Assembly: GCA_900315035.1 (NCBI GenBank)
Contig: OMXO01000005.1
Span: 1 to 64,000, forward strand
Direction: 5' to 3'
DNA from: an uncultured Prevotella sp.
Lineage (GTDB): Bacteria; Bacteroidota; Bacteroidia; Bacteroidales; Bacteroidaceae
Length of the DNA stretch: 64,000 bases
Shown: piece after piece, positions 25,085-34,033 of the stretch
How the letters are laid out: every line of letters starts with the position of its first letter
How positions within the stretch are numbered: position 1 is the stretch's first letter
The notes under the pieces: generated by a model
What the model was told of the DNA's origin: nothing
Seen by the model: the letters and a program-made list of their open reading frames with translations, nothing else
The model's database searches: none
Made by a program: the position numbers and the translations under genes

Positions 25085-26185
25085 CTATAGCAAACGGCTA
25101 TAGATTTCTGCTACCTGTTTGGCAATATCGAGTCCCTCAAAACGGCGGATATAATCACGGCTACGTCTGATGCGTTCTTCGCGACCTTCAGTTCCTTTCA
25201 AGACTTGCCTAAGGGCTGCTGCCATACCTTCTACGTCGTCAGGATCTACATACAGGCAGTCGGGGCCGCCTGCTTCTTCCAAACATGATCCTTTGCAGGC
25301 AACTACAGGAAGTCCACAACTGATGGCTTCGATGATGGGAATACCGAAGCCTTCATAGCGTGAAGGATAGACAAATGCCTCTGCTCCGGCATAGAGTTGG
25401 GGCAGCTCTTCATCTTTCACGTTGTGCATAATCTTGATTCGTCCTTCTAACTTGTTTTTCTTCGCATAGTCTTTTACTAATTCTGTATAAGGCGTGTGCC
25501 TGCCAACAATCACTAATTTAATGTTGTCTGACAAGTAAGGCAGTGCCTTTACAGCCAGTAAAATATTTTTTCTGGCCTCAATAGAGCCAACAGTCAAGAT
25601 ATATCGCTCTAGGCTTTTTGAGGGTTGAACGTTGAAACGAGGTGCACAACTTTGGTATATTACGCTGATCTTTCGCTCGTCAATGCCTCCTAATTCTATG
25701 ATGTCGCGTTTGGTACACTCACTGATGGCAATAATATGGTCTGCCTCGCGAATTGTTTGGCGGAACTTCCAACCGTATATCTTGGTGTCAATCCAATGGT
25801 AGAATTCGGGATGGCGAAGGAAAATCAGGTCGTGAATGGTCACTACACTCTTCATACCACTCTGACTGATGCCAATGGGAAGCTCGCCCGAGAGTCCGTG
25901 AAACACCTGAATGCCGTCGCGTTTCAAGTCTTTAATGATTCCTCTTGATCGCCATAATGCCTTATTGAAGGGCAACTTTGATGGAGCAGGGTAGCAAAAA
26001 CTTATATTCTTTGTTTCCTTAATCTGCGTTCTCAAATCGTCTCGTCCTTTGTCTGGTGCATACAATCTGAGTCTCAAATCCAAGTCTGCCAGATCGTTCA
26101 CAAGAGTCCTGCCGTAACTGCCAAGTCCGGTGCTGTTCCTAACAATTCGCTTGGCATCGAAACCAATGGTAATGAGGTCGCTCAT
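25085..26185 (-). CDS. Glycosyltransferase, GT4-like (family 1)
   Basis: A 366-residue GT-B retaining glycosyltransferase acting on a nucleotide-sugar donor at the cytoplasmic membrane face. N-terminal acceptor domain: IGFDAKRIVRNSTGLGSYGR. C-terminal donor domain: LTVGSIEARKNILLAVKAL, LVIVGRHTPY, and the E-x7-E motif region PSRYEGFGIPIIEAISCGLPVVAC. The +1 gene upstream, gtrA, overlaps it by 4 bp (ATGA), so it likely builds a glycan with a GtrA-type membrane partner. The 3' end forms a small hairpin TCTATAGC/GCTATAGA (25084-25104) facing the convergent gene. Confidence 0.93.
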   Translation of the reverse strand: MSDLITIGFDAKRIVRNSTGLGSYGRTLVNDLADLDLRLRLYAPDKGRDDLRTQIKETKNISFCYPAPSKLPFNKALWRSRGIIKDLKRDGIQVFHGLSGELPIGISQSGMKSVVTIHDLIFLRHPEFYHWIDTKIYGWKFRQTIREADHIIAISECTKRDIIELGGIDERKISVIYQSCAPRFNVQPSKSLERYILTVGSIEARKNILLAVKALPYLSDNIKLVIVGRHTPYTELVKDYAKKNKLEGRIKIMHNVKDEELPQLYAGAEAFVYPSRYEGFGIPIIEAISCGLPVVACKGSCLEEAGGPDCLYVDPDDVEGMAAALRQVLKGTEGREERIRRSRDYIRRFEGLDIAKQVAEIYSRLL

Positions 26186-26565
26186 GATTTCTTGAAATGT
26201 TTAAACACGAAACGTACCATGACAAAGTTTGTGGGAACGGCAATTGCAAGAACTGCGAGAGGTGCCAGTTCACGGCTGAGGCCTATCCAGAGGAAGAAAT
26301 TGAAGAGTACGATATGAAGGAAATAATTCACAAGGTGGGCACCTCCGAAGCCAATGCCGTTTTTTGTCGAAGTCTTTTCCTTGAAAGTGAAGTGGGCTGT
26401 CAGGTAATAGTTTACCAGAAAGCTCAGCACGTAACCGATTGTATAGGCTACGTTCACATTGATCCAATGTTGCAGTATCCAATAGATGGCATAGTGAATG
26501 CCTGCCGATGTAGTGCCTACGATAGCGAACCTGATAAGTTCTCCTAAAGTATCTTTTTTCTGCAT
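26182..26565 (-). CDS. GtrA-like membrane protein
   Basis: A 127-residue integral membrane protein with four hydrophobic segments (ELIRFAIVGTTSAGIHYAIY, NVAYTIGYVLSFLVNYYL, HLVNYFLHIVLFNFFLWIG, LAPLAVLAIAVPTNFVMV), matching GtrA/DPMS-like proteins that are thought to help flip lipid-linked sugars. Start chosen at 26565 (MQKKDTLGE): an in-frame ATG at 26586 overlaps the -7 box and would not be transcribed. First gene of a two-gene operon with the glycosyltransferase. Confidence 0.9.
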   Translation of the reverse strand: MQKKDTLGELIRFAIVGTTSAGIHYAIYWILQHWINVNVAYTIGYVLSFLVNYYLTAHFTFKEKTSTKNGIGFGGAHLVNYFLHIVLFNFFLWIGLSRELAPLAVLAIAVPTNFVMVRFVFKHFKKS

Positions 26566-26583
26566 ACTCCTCGCTTTTTGATG

Positions 26584-26591
26584 CAAAGATA
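26584..26591 (-). promoter_or_regulatory. gtrA -7 box
   Basis: TATCTTTG on the minus strand, 18 nt from the chosen start; it decides against the upstream in-frame ATG. Confidence 0.65.
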
Positions 26592-26684
26592 CGCATATTT
26601 TTCCATACGAGCGAACAATACCCCAATAAAATCTTTTCTGAATATGAACAACGACCTCTTTTTGTTGAAAAAATGTGCAAATTA

Positions 26685-26716
26685 TTTGGAGGTCAAATAT
26701 TTTTTATCTAACTTTG
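26685..26716 (+). promoter_or_regulatory. GH43 gene promoter
   Basis: TTTG at 26685-26688, 20 bp, TAACTTTG at 26709-26716; 20 nt leader to the ATG at 26737. Confidence 0.8.
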
Positions 26717-26736
26717 CCACCAAATATATGCCTAAA

Positions 26737-28269
26737 ATGAAGAAACTGTTGTTTTTCATCGTTGTCATGTTGTTTGAAACGACGTTGTGGGCTCAGTACC
26801 GGAACCCTGTGATTGCTGGCTATCATCCGGATCCGAGCATTTGCAGGGTAGGAGAGGACTTTTATTTGGTAAACTCCTCTTTCCTGTATTTCCCTGGTGT
26901 ACCCATCTATCATTCGAAAGATCTGGTGAATTGGGAACTGATAGGCAACGTACTCGACCGTGAGAGTCAGTTACCCCTAAAAGGCGCAACTTCGTGGTTG
27001 GGCATCTATGCGCCTACCATTCGTTATCATGAGGGTACTTACTACATGATAACAACGAATGTGGGTAATGGAGGGAACTTTATGGTGACGTCAAGAGATC
27101 CAAAGGGACCTTGGAGTGAACCATTGTGGCTGGAACAGCAGGGGATAGACCCCTCGCTTTGGTTTGAGAACGGGAAATGCTATATGGTCAGTAACCCTGA
27201 CAATACCATCATGCTTTGTGAGATAGACCCTAAGACAGGTAAGCAGTTGACAAAAAGTAAACCGCTATGGCAAGGCACTGGTGGACGCTATCCTGAGGGT
27301 CCACATATTTATAAAAAGGATGGATGGTATTATTTGCTGATTTCGGAAGGTGGAACGGAGATGGCTCACAAACTGACAATAGCTCGTAGCCGGAGCATTG
27401 AAGGTCCCTATGAGGCCAATCCTGCAAACCCGATTCTGACAAATTGTAACATGAAAGGGCAGACAATGCAGATTCAGGGTACGGGTCACGGAGACTTTGT
27501 AGAAGCGCCCGATGGTTCGTGGTGGCTGGTATTCCTGGCTTATCGTAACTTTGGTGGCGCCTATCATCATTTAGGACGTGAGACTTATTTGGCTCCAGTG
27601 GAGTGGAAGGCTGGCGAGTGGCCTGTGGTGAATAATGGTGAACCTATCGACACACTGATGCAGGCGAAGACATTACCTCTAATACCTATGCAGGCGAAGC
27701 AGACATATTATGATTTTAAATCTCCATTTGGGCCAGAGTGGGTATATATCCAGAACCCTATTGCGCAGAACTATCAAAAGAAAGACGGTCGCTTGGTCTT
27801 GATTCCACATGGTACGTTGACCGATAATAATCGTCCTACATTTATCGGCAGACGGCAAGAGAGCGACAAAGTGCTTGTAGAGACCGAAGTGGATGCTGCT
27901 ACGTTAGGTACCGGCTGTGAAGCCGGGTTGACGGTTTATCAAATTAATGACGGCCATTACGATCTGGCATTGGCAAAGGATCTTTCTGGTAAGGTAGCTG
28001 TTATTATGAAGTTCCAAGCAAAGAGTCTTGCAAAAGCTGTGGCTGGTGATGTGGTGACCGGAAAGGTGAAACTGCGTATTACCAGCGATGGCGACATGTA
28101 TCGTTTTGAGTACGCTACAGTTGATGGCGCATTCACGAGCTTGGCAGAGCACAATTGCCAGATGGTGAGCACAGAAGTGGTTGGTGGCTTTACTGGTGTC
28201 ATGGTAGGCATGTATGCCGAAGGTGGAGCCGGAGCCAGTTTCGGCTATTTCAGATATGAAGAAAAATAA
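26737..28269 (+). CDS. Glycoside hydrolase family 43 (beta-xylosidase / arabinofuranosidase)
   Basis: A 510-residue exported enzyme. Signal peptide MKKLLFFIVVMLFETTLWA; in-frame ATG 26728 is an alternative start. The five-bladed propeller has the GH43 residues: base Asp in NPVIAGYHPDPSICR, pKa-tuning Asp in EQQGIDPSLWF, and acid Glu in GGRYPEGPHIY. A C-terminal beta-sandwich (~330-510) of the GH43 accessory type follows. It probably removes xylose or arabinose from plant xylan or arabinoxylan side chains; the specificity cannot be read from sequence. The aquaporin gene follows after 33 bp with no terminator, so they may be co-transcribed. Confidence 0.92.
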   Translation: MKKLLFFIVVMLFETTLWAQYRNPVIAGYHPDPSICRVGEDFYLVNSSFLYFPGVPIYHSKDLVNWELIGNVLDRESQLPLKGATSWLGIYAPTIRYHEGTYYMITTNVGNGGNFMVTSRDPKGPWSEPLWLEQQGIDPSLWFENGKCYMVSNPDNTIMLCEIDPKTGKQLTKSKPLWQGTGGRYPEGPHIYKKDGWYYLLISEGGTEMAHKLTIARSRSIEGPYEANPANPILTNCNMKGQTMQIQGTGHGDFVEAPDGSWWLVFLAYRNFGGAYHHLGRETYLAPVEWKAGEWPVVNNGEPIDTLMQAKTLPLIPMQAKQTYYDFKSPFGPEWVYIQNPIAQNYQKKDGRLVLIPHGTLTDNNRPTFIGRRQESDKVLVETEVDAATLGTGCEAGLTVYQINDGHYDLALAKDLSGKVAVIMKFQAKSLAKAVAGDVVTGKVKLRITSDGDMYRFEYATVDGAFTSLAEHNCQMVSTEVVGGFTGVMVGMYAEGGAGASFGYFRYEEK

Positions 28270-28302
28270 ACCCTTAACAATAACATTATAAATTAATCAA
28301 TT

Positions 28303-28980
28303 ATGAAAAAGTATTTAGCAGAAATGGTGGGTACTATGGTACTCGTACTGATGGGCTGCGGTGTAGCCGTTAGTCTTGGTTGTGATCCTGTAAACAACAT
28401 CCCGGCCGTTGTTGGCACGGCTTTTGCCTTTGGACTGGCTGTGGTTGCTATGGCCTATACTATCGGAGGTATCAGCGGTTGCCATATTAATCCAGCCATT
28501 ACTTTGGGATGCTTCCTGAGTGGACGCATGAATGCTAAGGATTGTGGAATGTACATGCTCTTCCAGGTGATTGGTGCTTTTATCGGTAGTATCCTGTTGT
28601 ATATCCTGACAGAGAACGTGCCCGGATTGGAGGGAACTGGTGCTAACGATCTACAGGCTAACGTATCGGTGCTTGGTGGACTTCTCGCTGAGATTATCTT
28701 TACTTGTGTATTTGTGCTTGTGGTACTCGGTGCTACAGCAAAGACCAACGGTGCCACCAACAACTTCGCAGGCTTGGCTATCGGTTTGAGCCTCGTTCTG
28801 GTTCATCTGGTTTGTATCCGCTATACGGGAACATCGGTTAACCCTGCTCGTTCAATTGCTCCTGCAGTCTTCCAAGGTGGTACTGCATTGGCAAACCTCT
28901 GGATCTTCATTGTAGGTCCGCTGGTAGGTGGTGCTTGTGCTGCTGGAATCTGGAAAATGATTGATTTGCCCCAGAAATAA
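28303..28980 (+). CDS. aqpZ: Aquaporin (MIP family, AqpZ-like)
   Basis: A 225-residue six-helix channel. Both half-helix signatures are present, HINPAIT near residue 63 and SVNPARS near 181, with the Arg of the selectivity filter. Pore residues around GGISGCHINPAITLG fit water-selective AqpZ rather than a glycerol facilitator, but a glycerol role cannot be excluded. It follows the GH43 gene without a visible terminator or own promoter and ends at a strong terminator. Confidence 0.93.
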   Translation: MKKYLAEMVGTMVLVLMGCGVAVSLGCDPVNNIPAVVGTAFAFGLAVVAMAYTIGGISGCHINPAITLGCFLSGRMNAKDCGMYMLFQVIGAFIGSILLYILTENVPGLEGTGANDLQANVSVLGGLLAEIIFTCVFVLVVLGATAKTNGATNNFAGLAIGLSLVLVHLVCIRYTGTSVNPARSIAPAVFQGGTALANLWIFIVGPLVGGACAAGIWKMIDLPQK

Positions 28981-29010
28981 GCGAAAATTGTAGTTTTTAC
29001 ACCTCTATAT

Positions 29011-29044
29011 CGCGTCCACTTTTTCGGAGTGGGCGCGGTTTTTT
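29011..29044 (+). terminator. Terminator after aquaporin
   Basis: CGCGTCCACT (29011-29020) pairs with AGTGGGCGCG (29028-29037, one wobble), loop TTTTCGG, followed by GTT and T residues to 29044. Confidence 0.92.
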
Positions 29045-29079
29045 ATATACTTATAAATCAGTTGATTACGTTTTTGATG

Positions 29080-29106
29080 AGAGCCAAAAAGTCCACTTTT
29101 GGTTCT
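29080..29106. promoter_or_regulatory. Candidate operator of the polysaccharide locus
   Basis: Inverted repeat AGAGCCAAAA (29080-29089) and TTTTGGTTCT (29097-29106) with a 7-bp centre, 9 of 10 positions paired. It sits just upstream of the -33 TTG of the susC promoter, the position expected for an activator. The SusR-like regulator encoded at the end of the locus is the natural candidate to bind it; that is inference. Confidence 0.55.
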
Positions 29107-29112
29107 TATGGG

Positions 29113-29144
29113 TTGGATTTGTGTTTGTTTTTTGCATAATTTTG
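29113..29144 (+). promoter_or_regulatory. susC promoter
   Basis: TTG at 29113-29115, 21 bp, TAATTTTG at 29137-29144; a ~55-nt leader precedes the ATG at 29205. Confidence 0.75.
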
Positions 29145-29204
29145 CAGCGAAAACCTAACAAAGGTCAATTCTAACTTTATATTATTAACAATAATCAAAA
29201 ACGT

Positions 29205-32200
29205 ATGAAACAAAGCAGGTTTTTATTGATGCTCTTGGCGCTGTTCGTGTCCTTGACATCTTTTGCCCAGGGTATCTTGGGTACTGTGGTCGACGTAAAC
29301 GGTGATCCCGTGATCGGTGCATCCGTTGTCGAAAAAGCTAATCCCCAAAATGGTACCATCACAAACATTGATGGCCAGTTTACTTTAAAGGTAGATGCGG
29401 GGACACCTATTATTATTAGTTACATCGGCTACACCACTGAGGAGGTGAAAGCCAGTAACAACATGACAATCACACTGAAGGAAGACGCTCAGACACTCCA
29501 GGATGTGGTGGTTGTCGGTTATGGCGTCCAGAAGAAGAGCGTTGTGACTGCAGCCATCTCAAAGGTGAATGGTGATGACCTGAACCTGATGAAGCCCTCT
29601 CGTATCGAGGATGCTCTCAAGGGTAAAGTGAGTGGTGTACAGATCACCCAGTCATCTGGTCAGCCAAACTCTGATTCTAAGGTGCGCATTCGTGGTATTG
29701 GTTCTGTGAACAGTTCTGAGCCTCTATACATTGTCGATGGCATGCCTGTTGGCGGTGGTATCAACTATCTGAACCCAACAGATATTGAGTCTGTGGAAAT
29801 CCTGAAGGATGCTGCTTCAGCAGCAATCTACGGTTCGCGTGCTGCCAACGGTGTTGTACTGGTTACTACCAAATCTGGTAAGGCTGGTAAGACAAACGTT
29901 AGCTATGACTTTAGCTTTGGTTGGCAGAACCCTTGGAAGAAGAAGGCTGTACTGAATGCCAAGGAGTACATGACTATCATGAACGAGGCTCAGGTAAACG
30001 ACGGAAATGTACCGCGTTATTCGGCTGATTACATTAATAATTATAAAGGTCCGGATACAGATTGGCAGGATGAGACCTTTAACTATGATGCCCCTGTGCA
30101 GCAGCATCAGTTAAGCATTAACGGTGGTAACGACAAGATGACATATTTCCTTTCTGTTGGTTACTTTAAGCAGGAAGGTATCGTCGGTGGCAATTATGGT
30201 CGTTCAAACTATGAGCGTCTTACCGCACGTAGTAACTCTGTCTATACTGTTTTTGAGGAGAAGAGCCGCAATTTCCTGAACCAGTTGAAGGTTGGTGTGA
30301 ATCTCGGTTACACCCGCGATACCTCTACAGGTATTGAGACCAACTCTGAGTATGGTTCAGTGCTGGGTAGTGCTATCACATTCTCTCCGCTGGTTGCTCC
30401 CTATGCTACTGAGGCAGAAGCTGCCCAGATTCTGGCAGAGCATCCGAATGCCGTGACCAAGGATGGACGCGTGTTCTCACTGCCTCCCTCGGGATTCCAG
30501 GAGTTGACAAACCCGCTGGCTCAGTTGAATCGTCCAAGTGCAGGCAAGAACAATTCTGATAAGCTCGTTGGTTCATTCTATGCAGAGCTCGACATCCTGC
30601 CAGGGCTGAAGTTCCGTACCAGTTTCGGTATCGACCTCGCTTTCTGGGGTTACGACGGCTATGGTTACGAGGACTACCTTGGTACAATGACTCACACTGA
30701 TCAGAGCTATGTAACCAGTCAGATGAACCGCGGTCTTCGTTGGCAATCAGAGAACTATTTCACTTATAGCAAGACCTTCGCTGACGTACATAATCTGAAT
30801 ATTGTACTCGGACAGTCTGCTTCTCGTTATGAGTCTCGCAATCTTGGTGGTAACGACTCTCAGCTTTTCGACCATAATCCTATTCACGCACATATCGACT
30901 CAGCTATCGCTCCAGAGACAGAGTCTTCTGTATGGGGTGGTAACGGTGGCGTGACACACACTTCATTGGCTTCTTATTTCGGACGTATCGATTATAACTA
31001 TGCTGAGCGTTACATGCTGCAGTTCACAATGCGTCGTGACGGTAGCTCGCATTTCGGACCGAATCACAAGTGGGGTACCTTCCCTTCATTCTCACTCGGT
31101 TGGAACGTATGGAACGAGCCCTATCTTGAGAAAGTTAAGCCCAGCTGGTGGGATGTACTGAAGGTACGCTTCTCTTGGGGTCAGAACGGTAATGAGTCTA
31201 TCCCCGACTTTACATACCGCGCTCTGATGAATGGTGGTCAGAACTACTATTTCGGTGGTAGCTATGTTGTAAATCCTGATCCTACTCAACCTGGTGTTGA
31301 GGCTGGTACGATGGTCTATGGTACATCTCCTGCACGCGCAGCTAATCCCGATATTAAGTGGGAAACTTCTACACAGACCGACTTCGGTATTGATATGCGC
31401 TTCTTGAACAGCCGTCTGAGCTTTGGCTTCGACTACTATTTTAAGAAGACCACAGACATGCTCTTCGAATTGAACGTGCCGACTTATATCGGACAGTCTA
31501 AGCCTTATGGAAATCTCGGTACCATGGAGAACTGGGGTCTTGAGTTCGAAATCGGATGGAAGGACAACATTAAGGACTTCTCTTACTGGTTCAATGCCAA
31601 TGCTTCATATGCAAAGAATAAGCTGGTTGAACTTGGTAATGCTTCTGGTGAGCAGAACTACGAGAGTGCTGGTGCCTCAGGTGTGGGTGACTATGTTCAC
31701 GCTAAGAATGGTGAGGTTTGGCCTTACTTCTACGGTTACAAGACTAATGGCCTTTTCCAGAATCAGCAGGAAGTGGATAGCTACGTAAATGCTCAGGGCG
31801 AGAAGATGCAGCCCTCTGCAAAGCCTGGTGACGTTCGTTTCGTTGACTTTAATGGTGACGGCAGAATTACTGACGAAGACCGTACAAAGATCGGTAAGGG
31901 TATGCCCGATTGGACCTTCGGTTTCTCTCTTGGTGCTGAATGGAAGGGCTTCGACCTGAGTATGGCTTGGCAGGGAACAATTGGCAACGATGTGTTTGAC
32001 TTTGCACAGCGTGGTGATGTGCCCGCCATGAACCGTCCTTCTTGGATTATGGATCGCTGGCACGGTGAGGGTACCTCTAATAAGATTCCCCGCATGACAT
32101 CAGCTAACCCGAATGGTAACTGGAAGTCGTCTGACATCTATATTCATAATGGTTCTTACCTCCGTCTGAAGAATGCTCAGATTGGCTATACACTCCCAGC

Positions 32201-32390
32201 AAAGCTGACACGCCTTGCATCCATCCAGCGCCTGCGCGTCTATGTTGGTGCTGAGAACCTCTTCACTTTCACCGGTTATGAGGGCTTCGATCCAGAGCTT
32301 GCATCTGGCGGCTACACTACACTGGGTGTCGATAAGGGTATCTACCCGCAGGCACGTACAATTACTATCGGTGCTAACGTTACATTCTAA
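29205..32390 (+). CDS. susC: SusC-family TonB-dependent glycan importer
   Basis: A 1061-residue outer-membrane transporter that imports oligosaccharides together with SusD. Signal peptide MKQSRFLLMLLALFVSLTSFA; carboxypeptidase-regulatory-like domain ~22-105 (GTVVDVNGDPVIGASV); TonB box region DVVVVGYGVQKK; plug domain ~115-230 with the SusC marker ALKGKVSGVQITQSSGQP, VRIRGIGSVN and EILKDAASAAIYGSRAANGV; 22-strand barrel to the C-terminal TIGANVTF. It opens the PUL, and the SusD partner starts 20 bp later. The enzyme set downstream predicts beta-glucan oligosaccharides as cargo. Confidence 0.96.
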   Translation: MKQSRFLLMLLALFVSLTSFAQGILGTVVDVNGDPVIGASVVEKANPQNGTITNIDGQFTLKVDAGTPIIISYIGYTTEEVKASNNMTITLKEDAQTLQDVVVVGYGVQKKSVVTAAISKVNGDDLNLMKPSRIEDALKGKVSGVQITQSSGQPNSDSKVRIRGIGSVNSSEPLYIVDGMPVGGGINYLNPTDIESVEILKDAASAAIYGSRAANGVVLVTTKSGKAGKTNVSYDFSFGWQNPWKKKAVLNAKEYMTIMNEAQVNDGNVPRYSADYINNYKGPDTDWQDETFNYDAPVQQHQLSINGGNDKMTYFLSVGYFKQEGIVGGNYGRSNYERLTARSNSVYTVFEEKSRNFLNQLKVGVNLGYTRDTSTGIETNSEYGSVLGSAITFSPLVAPYATEAEAAQILAEHPNAVTKDGRVFSLPPSGFQELTNPLAQLNRPSAGKNNSDKLVGSFYAELDILPGLKFRTSFGIDLAFWGYDGYGYEDYLGTMTHTDQSYVTSQMNRGLRWQSENYFTYSKTFADVHNLNIVLGQSASRYESRNLGGNDSQLFDHNPIHAHIDSAIAPETESSVWGGNGGVTHTSLASYFGRIDYNYAERYMLQFTMRRDGSSHFGPNHKWGTFPSFSLGWNVWNEPYLEKVKPSWWDVLKVRFSWGQNGNESIPDFTYRALMNGGQNYYFGGSYVVNPDPTQPGVEAGTMVYGTSPARAANPDIKWETSTQTDFGIDMRFLNSRLSFGFDYYFKKTTDMLFELNVPTYIGQSKPYGNLGTMENWGLEFEIGWKDNIKDFSYWFNANASYAKNKLVELGNASGEQNYESAGASGVGDYVHAKNGEVWPYFYGYKTNGLFQNQQEVDSYVNAQGEKMQPSAKPGDVRFVDFNGDGRITDEDRTKIGKGMPDWTFGFSLGAEWKGFDLSMAWQGTIGNDVFDFAQRGDVPAMNRPSWIMDRWHGEGTSNKIPRMTSANPNGNWKSSDIYIHNGSYLRLKNAQIGYTLPAKLTRLASIQRLRVYVGAENLFTFTGYEGFDPELASGGYTTLGVDKGIYPQARTITIGANVTF

Positions 32391-32410
32391 TCACATAAAT
32401 ATATACGACA

Positions 32411-34003
32411 ATGAAAGATCTTAAATTATATATTGCAGTAGCGGTCTTGTCATCTGGCATGGTGCTCACTTCTTGCAGTGATGATTTCCTGGAGCCGGAG
32501 CCGACTACAAAGGGTGCTGCCGGAGCTGCCGGTGATCCTCTGAACATCAACTCTGGTCTGGCAGCCTCGTACCAGATCCTTGGTTTTGACTCTTATGCTA
32601 ATGGTTCTTATGAGTCATCTGCCTACATCGGCGACATTCAGTCGGATGATATCTGGAAGGGCGGTGGTGATGCCAACGATGGTATGAACGGTATGAACCT
32701 TGCTGTGTCAATGTTTAATACCAGTGGTAACCTCACCCTCAGCGGTACATGGAATATCTACACTTCTGGTATTACTCGTGTCAATAGTGCCCTCGGTCTG
32801 GTGGCTACAGCTACTACCGACAACCCTGCAGAGGTGGCTCTTATTAAGAAATACAAGGCTGAAGGTCTCTTCCTGCGTGCCTATTATCTCTATATGCTTT
32901 GGCGTAGCTTCGGTGCTATCCCATTCCAGGAGGACCTCTTTGCACCTCCCTATGTATGCCGTCAGTTGACTCCCGATGAGGTTTATGCTCAGATTATTAA
33001 GGATGTGGACGGTTCTATCGAGAACTTCACCGATGCTGAGATGAATACCAACGACGGTACAAACAATGGTCGTGCCAGTTTGGCTGCAGCTTATATGCTG
33101 AAAGCTCGTGTTGTGATGTATCAGAAGGACCAGGCCAAGTATCAGGAGGCTGCCAAGGGACTGGCTGCAATTATTAAGAGTGGTAAGTTCCAGCTCGTTA
33201 ATGATTATGCAGGCATGTGGTTGCAGTCTGGTGAATTTGGCTCTGAGTCAATCTTTGAGGCTAACCTTGTGCCAGGTTCTAAGGACTGGGGTACTTCATG
33301 GAATAGCGGTGGTACAAACTTGCCTTCATACATCTCTCCTAACGGCTTGGGTGGTGACTCTGGATTCGAAGGTGGTTGGGGCTTTGGTCCCGTTCGTCCT
33401 GAGACGTTCAATATGTTTGAGGCTGGTGACCAGCGTCGTGATGCTTCTGTCCGTGATCTTCGTGGCGACGGTACGGGTGGTAACGTTGGTGATAAAAATA
33501 CTACAGTCTGGGGTGCCAATTATACGCTGCGTTTCCAGGATACTGGTTTCTGGCTGGGTAAGTACTGCGCTCGCACTGGTTATCACAAGCCCACTGGTAC
33601 TGGCGACCTGAACTGGAGTAACAACCTCCGTATCTTCCGCTATGCCGAGACTCTGCTGGCTTATGCAGAATTGACACTTACCACTGGTGATGTGGATGGT
33701 GTAAGTGGTGTAGATTGTTTGAATAAGGTTCGTGATCGTGCTTTCGGCAACCAGAACCATCGTGTACCTCTGACATTGGAGAACATCCAGAAGGAGAATC
33801 ATCTCGAGTTTGTTGGTGAGGGTCACCGTTACTATGACGTTGTACGCTGGGGAATCACAAACGTTCTTCATGTTGACAATGTACCTGGTCTGAATACCTC
33901 TCGTGACTGGAAGGAGACTAACAAATATGTAGCTATCCCACAGGCTGAAATCGATGCCACTAAGGGTACTGAGTTCGAACTGAAGCAGAATCCTGGCTAT
34001 TAA
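32411..34003 (+). CDS. susD: SusD-family glycan-binding lipoprotein
   Basis: A 530-residue surface lipoprotein that caps the SusC pore and captures glycan. Lipobox LTSC with acidic residues after the Cys (CSDDFLEPEP), the surface-export signature of Bacteroidetes. The TPR-rich SusD fold is visible in YKAEGLFLRAYYLYMLWRSFG, RASLAAAYMLKARVVMYQ and LNWSNNLRIFRYAETLLAYAEL, and the C-terminal ENHLEFVGEGHRYYDVVRWG. Start chosen at the first ATG 20 bp after susC. Confidence 0.95.
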   Translation: MKDLKLYIAVAVLSSGMVLTSCSDDFLEPEPTTKGAAGAAGDPLNINSGLAASYQILGFDSYANGSYESSAYIGDIQSDDIWKGGGDANDGMNGMNLAVSMFNTSGNLTLSGTWNIYTSGITRVNSALGLVATATTDNPAEVALIKKYKAEGLFLRAYYLYMLWRSFGAIPFQEDLFAPPYVCRQLTPDEVYAQIIKDVDGSIENFTDAEMNTNDGTNNGRASLAAAYMLKARVVMYQKDQAKYQEAAKGLAAIIKSGKFQLVNDYAGMWLQSGEFGSESIFEANLVPGSKDWGTSWNSGGTNLPSYISPNGLGGDSGFEGGWGFGPVRPETFNMFEAGDQRRDASVRDLRGDGTGGNVGDKNTTVWGANYTLRFQDTGFWLGKYCARTGYHKPTGTGDLNWSNNLRIFRYAETLLAYAELTLTTGDVDGVSGVDCLNKVRDRAFGNQNHRVPLTLENIQKENHLEFVGEGHRYYDVVRWGITNVLHVDNVPGLNTSRDWKETNKYVAIPQAEIDATKGTEFELKQNPGY

Positions 34004-34033
34004 TCCAATTAACAGATAAAAAACAAGAATAAT

